In this document: positions 28,397 through 36,680 of the stretch, one piece after another
How positions within the stretch are numbered: position 1 is the first letter of the stretch
Layout of the letters: each line of letters begins with the position of its first letter
NCBI GenBank assembly: GCA_018714805.1
Contig: DVMW01000026.1
Location: 1-64,000 of the forward strand
DNA: 64,000 bases
Origin: Candidatus Fimenecus excrementigallinarum
GTDB lineage: Bacteria; Bacillota; Clostridia; Oscillospirales; Acutalibacteraceae
Direction: 5' to 3'
Notes under the pieces: model-generated
Seen by the model: only the letters and a program-made list of their open reading frames with translations
Database searches by the model: none
Told to the model about the DNA's origin: nothing
Made by a program: the position numbers and the translations under genes

Positions 28397-30298
28397 TTAC
28401 ACCCCCATTAAAATCGGAAGGACCATCGGCGAACGCTTGGTGCGCGCATAGGTCAAACGGGAAATTTCATCGCGCAGGCGGTTGCGGATGGTGGAAAAAT
28501 CGCAGGCATGGTGCGCCAGGCAGTCCGCCAGAACATTTTCGCACAGCCGCCTGGACTCCTCCATCAGCTGCTCGGATTCCCGGACATACACAAAGCCGCG
28601 CGTCACAATATCGGGTCCGGACAGCACATCGCCGGTCTCGCGGTCGATGGAGGCGACGATGATGATGATGCCGTCCTCGGAAAGCCGCTTGCGGTCGCGC
28701 AGGACGACCGAGCCGACGTCGCCGACGCCGCTGCCGTCCACAAAGACCATGCCCGCCGGCACCTCGCCGGAAATGCGGATTTTTTCCGCGGTCAGCTCGA
28801 CCTCCTTGCCGACGTCGGCAATCAGGATGTTTTCCTGCGGGATGCCCATGGTCCGCGCGAGCGCCGCGTGCTTTTGCAGGTGCTTCTGCTCGCCGTGGAC
28901 GGGCATGAAATATTTCGGCTTCGTCAGGCTCATCATGAGCTTGAGCTCTTCCTGGCAGGCGTGGCCGGAAACGTGGACGTCGTACATTTTTTCGTACACG
29001 ACCTCCGCGCCGAGCTTCAAAAGCTCGTCAACGACCCGGCCGACCATTTTTTCGTTGCCGGGGATGGGCGTTGCGGAAATAATCACGTAATCGTTCGGGC
29101 AGATTTCCACGCGCCGGTGCTCGGAAAACGCCATCCGGTACAGCGCCGACATCGGCTCGCCCTGGCTGCCGGTGGTGATAAGCACCAGCTTTTCGGGCGG
29201 GTAACGGTTGATGCTGTCGAGGCCCACCAGAATGCCCTCCGGGACATGGATATACCCCAGCTCCGCGGCGACGGACACCACGTTTTCAAGGCTGCGCCCC
29301 GACAGCGCAACCTTGCGGCCAAGCTTTTCGGCGCTGTTGATAATCTGCTGGACGCGGTGGATGTTCGACGCAAAGGTCGCCACGATAAGCCGCCGGTTGC
29401 CCGCGCGGTGGAACTGGACGTCAAACGTCTCGCCGACCTTGCGTTCACTTTCGGTAAAGCCGGGCTTCGCGGCGTTGGTCGAGTCGGAAAGCAGGCACAA
29501 AACGCCCTCCTCCCCGATTTCGGCGAGCCGCGCGAGGTCAATGACGCCGCCGTCAATGGGCGTCGTATCGATTTTGAAGTCGCCCGTCTGCACAACCGTG
29601 CCCGCCGGCGTGCGGATAGCGAGCGCAACCGCATCGGGAATGGAGTGGTTGACGTGGATAAATTCGACATTGAAGCAGCCCAGCTGCACGCGGTCGCCGG
29701 GTTTGACGACGTTGAGCGTGCACCGGTCCAAAATGCGGTGCTCGCGCAGCTTCCCTTCGATAAGCCCGACGGTCAGCTTGGTGGAATAGACCGGGATGTT
29801 CAGGCTTTTAAGCAGATACGCAAGGCCGCCGATGTGGTCCTCGTGCCCGTGGGTAATCAGGATGCCGCGAATTTTGTCGGCATTCTCCATGACGTAGGTA
29901 AAATCCGGGATGACAAGGTCCACGCCGAGCATTTCCGGGTCCGGGAATTCCAGCCCGCAGTCCACCAGCAGCATATCGTCGCCGCATTCGTACAGCGTCA
30001 TGTTTTTGCCGATTTCGTTCAGGCCGCCCAAAAATGCGATTTTCAGCGGCACGGCCGGTTTTTTGCGGCGGCCGGCCGCGCTTTTGCGCGCGCTGTTTTT
30101 CAAGCTGTTGTAATACCGGCGCTGCTGCTTGCCGGCCGAGGACTCCGAAAAGCCCTGCATCACATCCTTTTTTGCCTGCCGCTTTTCGCCGGCGGCGCCC
30201 TTTTGCACAGCGCGCCCCTTCTCCGTGCCGGACGCCTGCTTGCGCGGGGCGTTCTTCGGCGCAGAGCCTTTTTTGCTCTGTTTGCTTGTGTTTGCCAT
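28397..30298 (-). CDS. rnj: Ribonuclease J
   Basis: Exo/endoribonuclease of the beta-CASP metallo-beta-lactamase family, central to mRNA decay and rRNA maturation. Length 633, longer than the usual ~555 because of an N-terminal tail of about 80 residues rich in Lys, Arg, Gln and Ala. The zinc motif is HGHEDH (150-155); later metal ligands and the beta-CASP insert (STKLTVGLIEGKLREH, GSQGEPMSALYRMA) are present, then a C-terminal domain. ATG at 30298 follows AAGGAG. Its leader contains a GGGGAA/TTCCCC hairpin after a consensus -35 promoter (30420-30448). Confidence 0.95.
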   Translation of the reverse strand: MANTSKQSKKGSAPKNAPRKQASGTEKGRAVQKGAAGEKRQAKKDVMQGFSESSAGKQQRRYYNSLKNSARKSAAGRRKKPAVPLKIAFLGGLNEIGKNMTLYECGDDMLLVDCGLEFPDPEMLGVDLVIPDFTYVMENADKIRGILITHGHEDHIGGLAYLLKSLNIPVYSTKLTVGLIEGKLREHRILDRCTLNVVKPGDRVQLGCFNVEFIHVNHSIPDAVALAIRTPAGTVVQTGDFKIDTTPIDGGVIDLARLAEIGEEGVLCLLSDSTNAAKPGFTESERKVGETFDVQFHRAGNRRLIVATFASNIHRVQQIINSAEKLGRKVALSGRSLENVVSVAAELGYIHVPEGILVGLDSINRYPPEKLVLITTGSQGEPMSALYRMAFSEHRRVEICPNDYVIISATPIPGNEKMVGRVVDELLKLGAEVVYEKMYDVHVSGHACQEELKLMMSLTKPKYFMPVHGEQKHLQKHAALARTMGIPQENILIADVGKEVELTAEKIRISGEVPAGMVFVDGSGVGDVGSVVLRDRKRLSEDGIIIIVASIDRETGDVLSGPDIVTRGFVYVRESEQLMEESRRLCENVLADCLAHHACDFSTIRNRLRDEISRLTYARTKRSPMVLPILMGV

Positions 30299-30419
30299 TC
30301 TGTACTCCTTACTGTGTCTGAATCCTGTTTGCAAATAGATTTGTGTATGTAGCGTCCGGGGTGCGTCCGCCCGAACGAAAGTCCTTTTCAGCGGGGAAAG
30401 CCCATTCCCCGATTGTATT

Positions 30420-30448
30420 ATGATACCGCGAAAACGTCTTTGTGTCAA
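30420..30448 (-). promoter_or_regulatory. Promoter of the rnj-gdpP-rplI-dnaB run
   Basis: Perfect TTGACA (30448-30443), 17-base spacer, TATCAT (30425-30420). It overlaps the last codons of the upstream gene. The leader of roughly 115 bases folds at 30392-30411 (GGGGAATGGGCTTTCCCC). Confidence 0.65.
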
Positions 30449-31680
30449 TGCCTGCGAAGCCGCGCCTCCAAATCCCCGCACAGCTCCTCGGCGGCCTCGG
30501 GCGTGGCGGCCTCCGCAAGCAGCGTGACCCGGTTGCCGCGCCGGCCGGGAAAGACCCGGACGCAGCCGCCCGCAAACGACAGCGCAAACGCCTCGAAGGG
30601 GTCCGTGCGCCGCGCATGGGGGAAGCGGTCCGCAAATTCCGACACGGGAAAGGCGACCGGGACGGTGCGCCGCCGCACCGAAAATGCGGGCAGCTCCCGC
30701 AAAAGGCGGTCAAGCGGCTTGCTCGTGCTTTGCTGCACGCCCAAAACCCGCAGGCACAAAAACAAGGCGTCGCGCAGATACAGCCGGTCCGCGGCGAGCC
30801 GTCTTGCCGGCGCATCCTGTGACGCCGGTGCGAAACGGCCGTACCGCAGCGCCCGGCGGCCGCACGCTTCGGCAAGACGCGTCAGGGCGCAGGGCGCGTC
30901 CTCCGGCAGGGCAAGGTCGTTGCCCGCGTCGAGCTCCGCCTTGCAGCAGACCGCCAGCAGCCGGTCCTGCCCTATCTGCCCCAGGCCGCGCCGGTACGCG
31001 CACACCGCCGTACCGTCCGCGCCGAACCGGAATACGGTCTCGTCGCCTGTTTTGGCGCCCAGGCGGTACAGCGCGTCCTCCATCGCCATCTGGACGCGCT
31101 CGTTCGGGCTGCCGACGCTGACCGCCTGCCCGGAAAGCCGCCCCGCGGCTTCACGCAGGAGCGCGCTCTGGTAGATAGCCTGCATACCGGTCATATCGGA
31201 AATTTCCGCAAACGCGGCCGGGGAAACGCGCGCCGCCAAGCCGCTTTGGCAGCGTTCTTCGAGGGCGAGCTGTGTTTCCCGGGGCAACGGCAGACCGCCG
31301 GGGAAGCAGAAATGCAGCCGGACGCGGCCGTGCGCGCAGGCGACGAACACGCCCAGGTGCAGCCCGCAAAAGGACGAATAGAAATGCATCTGGCTTAAAA
31401 AGCCGTCGCCGAAATCGCCGACGCGGCCGCCCTTGGCAGCCGCAGCGCCCATGAATATCCGCCCCACGGCGTGGGACAGCGGCTTGCCGTCGCAGGCGAC
31501 CCCGAATTTCCCGCCGGGAAAGCAGGCGGCGGCCGCCCCGCCGAGCCGCGCGGGAACCGACGGGTCAAGCTGCGCGCCGGACAGGACGCACACGCCCTTT
31601 TCCGTAAGCAGCGGCGTCCGCCCGTGCACAGGCAATCGCGGCGGTTCCCCGTTTTTTCCGGCTGAAACGACAGGTTTCAT
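30445..31680 (-). CDS. Degenerate phosphohexomutase-like protein
   Basis: A 411-residue protein I align by eye to the alpha-D-phosphohexomutase (GlmM/PGM) family. Matching blocks, in order: VACDGKPLSHAVG at 61-73 (GxDxRxSS block), LGVFVACAHGRVRLHFCFPG at 109-128 where the catalytic TASHNP loop should be, FGADGTAVCAY at 219-229 where DGDADR should be, GQDRLLAVC after it, and GGCVRVFPGRRGNRVTLLAE at 371-390 (phosphate-binding domain 4). Both the catalytic serine and the metal loop are therefore missing. ATG at 31680 after GGGGGGAAGGG. No membrane segments. It may be a sugar-phosphate-binding regulator; role unknown. Confidence 0.6.
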   Translation of the reverse strand: MKPVVSAGKNGEPPRLPVHGRTPLLTEKGVCVLSGAQLDPSVPARLGGAAAACFPGGKFGVACDGKPLSHAVGRIFMGAAAAKGGRVGDFGDGFLSQMHFYSSFCGLHLGVFVACAHGRVRLHFCFPGGLPLPRETQLALEERCQSGLAARVSPAAFAEISDMTGMQAIYQSALLREAAGRLSGQAVSVGSPNERVQMAMEDALYRLGAKTGDETVFRFGADGTAVCAYRRGLGQIGQDRLLAVCCKAELDAGNDLALPEDAPCALTRLAEACGRRALRYGRFAPASQDAPARRLAADRLYLRDALFLCLRVLGVQQSTSKPLDRLLRELPAFSVRRRTVPVAFPVSEFADRFPHARRTDPFEAFALSFAGGCVRVFPGRRGNRVTLLAEAATPEAAEELCGDLEARLRRH

Positions 31681-31747
31681 ACCCTTCCCCCCCGGCCAAA
31701 GCAAAAGTCAAAACGCAAAACGGCGTTCGTCTGTTAGTATGGCCGGG

Positions 31748-31791
31748 CAGAAAAATTTCATGCGCCGCCCCGCGGGAAGCCGGGCGGCGCA
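31748..31791 (-). terminator. Terminator after hisF
   Basis: On the minus strand TGCGCCGCCC (31791-31782) pairs with GGGCGGCGCA (31770-31761), followed by ATTTTTCTG. Confidence 0.75.
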
Positions 31792-31813
31792 GGCCGGGTT
31801 TGCCGGACGCAAA

Positions 31814-32578
31814 TCAGAGAACCGTCCGGACCGGGATGCCTTTTTCCGCAAGATACGCCTTTAGGGCTGGAATGGGAATTTCATTGAAATGGAACAGCGA
31901 CGCCGCGAGCACCGCGTCCGCCTGCCCGTCGGTCAGCGCGTCGTAGAAATGCTCGAGCGCACCCGCGCCGCCGGAGGCGATGACGGGAATCTGCACCCGT
32001 TCGGACACCGCGCGCGTGAGCTCCAAATCGTACCCGGTTTTCTGCCCGTCGCAGTCCATGCTTGTCAGCAAAATCTCGCCGGCGCCGCGCCGTTCGGCCT
32101 CGCACGCCCACTCTACGGCGTCAAGCCCCGTCGGCAGACGCCCGCCGTTGAGGTATACCTCCCAGCCGCCGCTTTCCCGGCGCTTGGCGTCAATGGCGCA
32201 GACCACGCATTGACTGCCGAAACGCGCCGCCGCTTCGGTCAAAAGCTGCGGGCTGCGCACCGCGGCGGAATTTACGGAGATTTTATCGGCGCCCGCGCGC
32301 AGGAGCTGCCGAAAGTCCTCGACGCTGCGAATGCCGCCGCCGACGGTAAAGGGGATGAAGATAGACGCCGCCACACGGGACACAATCTCCACCATCGTGC
32401 CGCGCCCCTCGTGCGTCGCGGTAATGTCCAAAAACACAAGCTCGTCCGCGCCGGCCCTGTCATACGCTTTTGCGCACGCAACCGGGTCGCCCGCGTCCCG
32501 CAGGCCGACGAAGCTGACGCCCTTGACCACGCGCCCGTCCTTGACGTCCAGGCACGGGATAATCCGTTTGGCAAGCAT
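31814..32578 (-). CDS. hisF: Imidazole glycerol phosphate synthase cyclase subunit HisF
   Basis: A TIM-barrel enzyme of 254 residues that makes imidazole glycerol phosphate and AICAR from PRFAR and ammonia, with HisH as ammonia source. The catalytic aspartates are in CLDVKDG and CAIDAKR. Phosphate-binding loops VGGGIRS and ASGGAGA are intact. ATG at 32578 overlaps the hisH stop by one base. Only hisH and hisF of the histidine pathway are in this window. Confidence 0.97.
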   Translation of the reverse strand: MLAKRIIPCLDVKDGRVVKGVSFVGLRDAGDPVACAKAYDRAGADELVFLDITATHEGRGTMVEIVSRVAASIFIPFTVGGGIRSVEDFRQLLRAGADKISVNSAAVRSPQLLTEAAARFGSQCVVCAIDAKRRESGGWEVYLNGGRLPTGLDAVEWACEAERRGAGEILLTSMDCDGQKTGYDLELTRAVSERVQIPVIASGGAGALEHFYDALTDGQADAVLAASLFHFNEIPIPALKAYLAEKGIPVRTVL

Positions 32579-33204
32579 CAGTTCCCCTCCTTTTGCAGCG
32601 CGGCGAAATTTTGCAGAATCCGAAGCCCGATTTCCCCGCTTTTTTCAGGATGAAACTGCGTCGCGTACAGGCGGCGCGCCCGGTCCTCGGCCGCGGCATG
32701 GAACAGCACGCCGTACTGCGCGGTGGCGGCGACGTTTTCCGCGTGCGCCGCGCAAAGGTAATAGGAATGGACAAAATAGACAAACGCTTCGTCCGGCACG
32801 CCCGCAAACAGCGGGCAGCCCGGTTTGGGTGAAACGGAATTCCAGCCAATCTGCGGAACCTTCAGCCCCTTTTGCGCCGGGAAGCGCCGCACCGTACCCT
32901 CGAGCACGGAAAGGCCGCGCTCGCCGGGGCTTTCCTCGCTTTCCTCAAACAGCATTTGCAGCCCCAGGCAGATGCCGAGAAAGGGCTTTTTGGACAGCGC
33001 GGCTTCCCGCACCGCGTCGCAAAGGCCGCTTTCGCGCAAACGCGCCATGGCGTGGCCAAAGGCGCCCACGCCGGGCAAAATCACCGCGTCGGCAGCCTCA
33101 ATCTGCTCTCGCGTCGCGGCAATGCAGCTGTCCGCGCCTATGTAAGACAATGCCTTGCGCACGCTTTGCAAATTGCCTGCGCCGTAATCCACAATGGCAA
33201 TCAT
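32578..33204 (-). CDS. hisH: Imidazole glycerol phosphate synthase glutaminase subunit HisH
   Basis: Class I glutamine amidotransferase of 208 residues that feeds ammonia to HisF. The nucleophile Cys79 lies in GICLGLQ and the His/Glu pair in [13 protein letters not shown] at 33204 follows CGGAGAC. First gene of a two-gene operon with a promoter at 33333-33361 and a leader hairpin. Both histidine-synthesis subunits appear functional, so a full pathway elsewhere is likely. Confidence 0.96.
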   Translation of the reverse strand: MIAIVDYGAGNLQSVRKALSYIGADSCIAATREQIEAADAVILPGVGAFGHAMARLRESGLCDAVREAALSKKPFLGICLGLQMLFEESEESPGERGLSVLEGTVRRFPAQKGLKVPQIGWNSVSPKPGCPLFAGVPDEAFVYFVHSYYLCAAHAENVAATAQYGVLFHAAAEDRARRLYATQFHPEKSGEIGLRILQNFAALQKEGN

Positions 33205-33289
33205 GTTGTGTCTCCGTTCCCAAAATATGCAACCGTATACCATCTCCGCGAAGCGCGCAAGTGCGAAGCGGGCATGATACCCTGTTTTC

Positions 33290-33361
33290 CGAAACACTTG
33301 AAAATTTTACTGCCGTAGTGTTTCGTGAGGGTATTCTACCACGTTTTCAGCGCGTCTGCAA
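33290..33361 (-). promoter_or_regulatory. Promoter and leader hairpin of hisH-hisF
   Basis: TTGCAG (33361-33356), 17-base spacer and TAGAAT (33338-33333). An inverted repeat overlaps the start: ATACCCT with AGGGTAT and CGAAACACT with AGTGTTTCG, spanning about 33272-33338. There is no obvious His-codon leader peptide. The hairpin could be an operator or an attenuating stem. Confidence 0.45.
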
Positions 33362-33362
33362 A

Positions 33363-34112
33363 TCACAACAGCATATCGACGATTTCCGCAATGCTCCCGA
33401 CCGCGGCGCGCGCATACCGTTTCAGCTCGTCGCGCCCCTTTTCCATGGCGAAGGAGGAGAATTCCCGAATCATCGACAGGTCGTTGAGGTTGTCGCCCGC
33501 GACAAACAGGTCGTCCTTTTTCGCGCCGTAAAGCCCCAGGACCTCATACAGCCCGCTGACCTTGCTCGTGCCGGGCGCGCACACGTCCACGTGGATGCCG
33601 TTGCGGTGGGCGGTCAGCAAGGCGGACAGCCGCTCGCTGCAATACGCCGTAAATTCCGCCGCCGTTTCCTCCGTCGCAAAGCCCGTTCCCATTTCATGGT
33701 AGTCGGGCAGCGTTTCGAGCGCCGCCTTTGGAAGTCTCGCCTCTGCGCCCTCCGGCGGCGGGGCGGGAACCTCTATCCAGTAGCGCTCCAGGCCCACCGA
33801 TACGCAGAAATACAGCGGGTCCAGCGGCAAAGCCGCCTCATAAAGCGGCACAAGGCCGGCGCGCGGCGCGCGGTGCTCGGACAAAACGCGGAACGCCCCG
33901 TCCGTGAGCACCCCGCCCGTGCAGGCGACGACAAAATCCACGGGAAGCGCCCAGCGCTCGAGCTCTGCGCGAATGCTCGGAAGATGGCGGCCCGTCACAA
34001 TGCCGAAGCGGTTGCCGGCAAAGCGATACCGCGCAATGGCGTCCGCATCCGCACGGGTGATGGTGCGGTCGCGAAACAGCGTGTTGTCAAAATCCGTCGC
34101 TAAAATGCGCAT
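33363..34112 (-). CDS. HAD superfamily (Cof-like) phosphatase
   Basis: A 249-residue HAD hydrolase of the Cof/IIB cap type. Motif I is DFDNTL (residues 7-12), with an Asn in the usual DxDGT position and Asp retained. The motif for substrate Lys lies in the C-terminal half, and motif [11 protein letters not shown] is intact. The cap domain fills about 85-180. Probably dephosphorylates sugar phosphates or a flavin precursor. ATG at 34112, 10 bases after the PBP stop, so cotranscribed with the PBP. The specific substrate cannot be deduced. Confidence 0.88.
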   Translation of the reverse strand: MRILATDFDNTLFRDRTITRADADAIARYRFAGNRFGIVTGRHLPSIRAELERWALPVDFVVACTGGVLTDGAFRVLSEHRAPRAGLVPLYEAALPLDPLYFCVSVGLERYWIEVPAPPPEGAEARLPKAALETLPDYHEMGTGFATEETAAEFTAYCSERLSALLTAHRNGIHVDVCAPGTSKVSGLYEVLGLYGAKKDDLFVAGDNLNDLSMIREFSSFAMEKGRDELKRYARAAVGSIAEIVDMLL

Positions 34113-34122
34113 AGGCTCTCCC

Positions 34123-35739
34123 TTAGGACGCTTCCCCGTCCGACAGCTTCGTAATCTCCTCGGCGATATATTGAAAAATCGGCGCGCAGTCCACCGAGCC
34201 GCCCTGCCCGTCCTCCTTGAGCACGGCAACGCTGTAGCGCGGCGCTTCATACGGGAAATAACCGCAGTACCACGCGTGCGTAATCTCGCTTTTGTCCTCG
34301 CGCAGCCAGCCGCTCTGCGCCGTGGCGGTCTTGCCCGCCGCCGTTGTGTTTTGGGGCTTTGCGCGGCGGCCGCTGCCGTTTTCCGTCGCGTAATGCAGCA
34401 GCGCGCCGACACGCTCGGCGGTCTCGGCGGACATGGCCCGGCGCGGCGTCGGCAAAAACGCGCGCTGCACCACCTCGCCGGCCGCATCCACAATGCCGTA
34501 CATTAAGCTCGGCGCGCGGTACACCCCGCCGTTTGCTATGGCGGCATAGGCCGCCGCCATCTGCAAAGGCGACGCAAGCAGCGGCCCCTGGCCGAACGCC
34601 AGATTCGCAAGGTCCTGTGGCGCGGTCGTCTCATACGGCGCGGGCATATTGCCGCGGCGCGTAAATTCGCCGTCGCAAAGCTCAATCGGCTCCCCGAGAC
34701 CGAGGTTTTCCCCCATCGAGCAAACCGCCTCGGCCCCCGTGTGCAAGGCGAGCTGAATGAAATACGGGTTGCAGGAATTGGCCATGGCCTTCTCCATCTG
34801 CTGCGCGCCGTGGCCCGCTTCGTCGTGGCAGCCGAAGGTCGTGCCGCCTATCGCAATGCTGCCCCGGCACGTATAAGAAAAGCTTTCGTCCAGGCCCGCT
34901 TCCAGCGCGGCGGCCGCCGTAACCGCCTTGAATACGGAGCCGACGGCGTAGGGCTCCACAGCCCGGTTGAGAAACGGCGCGTCCGTCGCGTCCAGGCTCT
35001 CTGCCGGCGCGTTGCGGTCAAAGACCGGCACGCTTGCCATGGCAAGGATTTCCGAGGTTGCCGTGTCCAGAACCACAACCGCGCCCGCGCCGACCTCAAA
35101 TTTCTCCAGCGCCGCTTCGGCGATGCGCTGGATGTCATATTGCAGCGTCAGCATCACGCCGGCCGGAGAATTGTACCCGTCGGCGGAAATTTCCAGCGGC
35201 GCGCCGTCCAAAAGCCGCCCGAGCGCGTCTGCGCCCACGCGCGCCCACAGCGTACCGGAGGCGTTTTGCAGCAGGGTGTCGTAATATTTTTCCACGCCGC
35301 TGACGCCCTCGCCGTCCGCATTGACGTACCCGGTTACATGGGGCGCAAGCGCGTGCTCGCCGTAGCGCACAACGCGCGCAACGGTCTGCACATTGTCGGT
35401 CTGCAGCGTCTGGGAAGCGGGCGCGACTGCAATGTGCCCGGCGCGTATCGTTTCATACAGCGCGTCCGGGTCGTCCGCCTCCAAAATGCCGCCCGCCTCG
35501 TTGAGCGCCGAAAGCGTCGGGCGCACCGCCGCAACCAGCTCCCAATCACAGTTGACAAGCGGCTGCCGGTTTCGGTCGTAAATACAGCCGCGCGTCGTCC
35601 CGACCGCCGTTGAAACGGAGGAAACCGCTTCGGCGCGCCCCTGCACGGCGGTGCTGCCGCAGATGGTCAGCATCTGCACGCACAAAAGCCCCATGCAAAG
35701 CGCAAATACGGAAAACAGCGCAACAACCCGTCCCTGCAT
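34123..35739 (-). CDS. Class B penicillin-binding protein (transpeptidase)
   Basis: A 538-residue bifunctional-fold PBP: one N-terminal membrane helix (about 7-27), a dimerisation domain, then a transpeptidase domain. SxxK is SVFK (GSVFKAV), SxN is SCN in ANSCNPYF. The third motif reads KTA (AAGKTATAQ) where most have KTG. Length and domain order resemble SpoVD/FtsI but there are no PASTA repeats. ATG at 35739; GGGAGGG just ahead lies in the 3' arm of a hairpin (35751-35770). Part of a U32 - acyltransferase - PBP - HAD run. A role in sporulation or division is not clear. Confidence 0.88.
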   Translation of the reverse strand: MQGRVVALFSVFALCMGLLCVQMLTICGSTAVQGRAEAVSSVSTAVGTTRGCIYDRNRQPLVNCDWELVAAVRPTLSALNEAGGILEADDPDALYETIRAGHIAVAPASQTLQTDNVQTVARVVRYGEHALAPHVTGYVNADGEGVSGVEKYYDTLLQNASGTLWARVGADALGRLLDGAPLEISADGYNSPAGVMLTLQYDIQRIAEAALEKFEVGAGAVVVLDTATSEILAMASVPVFDRNAPAESLDATDAPFLNRAVEPYAVGSVFKAVTAAAALEAGLDESFSYTCRGSIAIGGTTFGCHDEAGHGAQQMEKAMANSCNPYFIQLALHTGAEAVCSMGENLGLGEPIELCDGEFTRRGNMPAPYETTAPQDLANLAFGQGPLLASPLQMAAAYAAIANGGVYRAPSLMYGIVDAAGEVVQRAFLPTPRRAMSAETAERVGALLHYATENGSGRRAKPQNTTAAGKTATAQSGWLREDKSEITHAWYCGYFPYEAPRYSVAVLKEDGQGGSVDCAPIFQYIAEEITKLSDGEAS

Positions 35740-35750
35740 CCAAAATCCCT

Positions 35751-35770
35751 CCCATACCGTTTAGTATGGG
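35751..35770. other. Hairpin ahead of the PBP ribosome-binding site
   Basis: CCCATAC and GTATGGG pair between the acyltransferase stop and the PBP start. On the minus strand the GGGAGGG ribosome-binding site begins in the 3' arm. T residues lie mainly on the plus strand, so termination is uncertain. Confidence 0.4.
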
Positions 35771-35777
35771 CGGTTTT

Positions 35778-36680
35778 TTAAGGTTCAAGCGGGGATTCGC
35801 CGTTTTTTTGCAGCCGCCGAAAGCCGTAGCCGTTATAGCTTTTTCCGCCCGCGAGCAGATACGCCTTCGCCGCGCGCTGCAGGCTCGTGTTTTCCGAAAG
35901 CGCGGCAATCGCCCGGCGTCCTGCGCGCCGCTTGCCCCAGAGCCGTCGCAGAAGCTCGCGGTTTTTGCGCCGGGTCGGCACGACAAGGTCAAAGGCGGAA
36001 AAAAATTGCAGAATATTGGAATCCGGCCGCATAAAGCGCCGGTTTCGCTCGTCCAAAAGCCAGCTGTCGCAGACGAAGCCCGCAAAGGCAAATTCCGGAA
36101 AATAGGTATGGAAAAACGCCTCCGCCGCCGAAAACGACGCTTCCGCCTCCGACAGCCGCAGGCGGCCGCGCGCGGGGATGTGAACGTTTAAAACCTTTGC
36201 GCCGTCCGGGAAGGGCGCGATTTTGCGCGCGCTTTTGGGCAGGCGCGCTTGCCGGTAATCCGTTTCAAAAAACTCGAATTGCAGCCGCCCGAGCCAGAAG
36301 AGCTCCAAAAACAGCGTATGCGCAATCCAGGGCGCGTTGCAAAGCCCCAAAACGCCGTCCGCCCATTCGGCGTCGCGCACCCACAGCGCAATGTCGCCGA
36401 GGGACGCAAGATAGACCGCCTCCGGAATGCCGCGCTTGCGGTACTGCGCGCGCGTATACGTATCGGCAACCGCGAGCGCCGCCGCCAGGGTAAACGCCGC
36501 GCCCACGGCCTTGTCCCGCCGCAGCGCGCGACCGCACAAGGGCAAAAACCGTGCCCGCGGGTTTTCCAAAAGCGCTTCCAGCTGCCCCCGCGCTTGTGCA
36601 AACGCCGCCTCGGCCGCCGAAACCGCGGGCTTTGCAAGACCAAGCTGCCTGCAAAGCGCCTTTGGAAACGCGGGCGTCAT
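35778..36680 (-). CDS. Acyltransferase-like (DUF5596/GNAT_C) protein
   Basis: A 300-residue protein that looks like the two-part 'acyltransferase domain-containing' family of clostridia: an N-terminal GNAT-related region (about 20-170) and a C-terminal GNAT_C-like domain with KVLNVHIPARGRL, then FAGFVCDSWLLDERNRRFM and DSNILQFFSAFDLV, blocks typical of that family. No signal peptide. ATG at 36680 overlaps the U32 stop by 4 bases. The donor and acceptor are unknown. The C-terminus is basic and may contact nucleic acid or the membrane surface. Confidence 0.75.
   Translation of the reverse strand: MTPAFPKALCRQLGLAKPAVSAAEAAFAQARGQLEALLENPRARFLPLCGRALRRDKAVGAAFTLAAALAVADTYTRAQYRKRGIPEAVYLASLGDIALWVRDAEWADGVLGLCNAPWIAHTLFLELFWLGRLQFEFFETDYRQARLPKSARKIAPFPDGAKVLNVHIPARGRLRLSEAEASFSAAEAFFHTYFPEFAFAGFVCDSWLLDERNRRFMRPDSNILQFFSAFDLVVPTRRKNRELLRRLWGKRRAGRRAIAALSENTSLQRAAKAYLLAGGKSYNGYGFRRLQKNGESPLEP

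Noticed and set aside
33230..33360. T-box or amino-acid riboswitch upstream of hisH
   Set aside because: No T-box (AGGGTGGNACCGCG) or specifier-loop pattern and no His-rich leader peptide.
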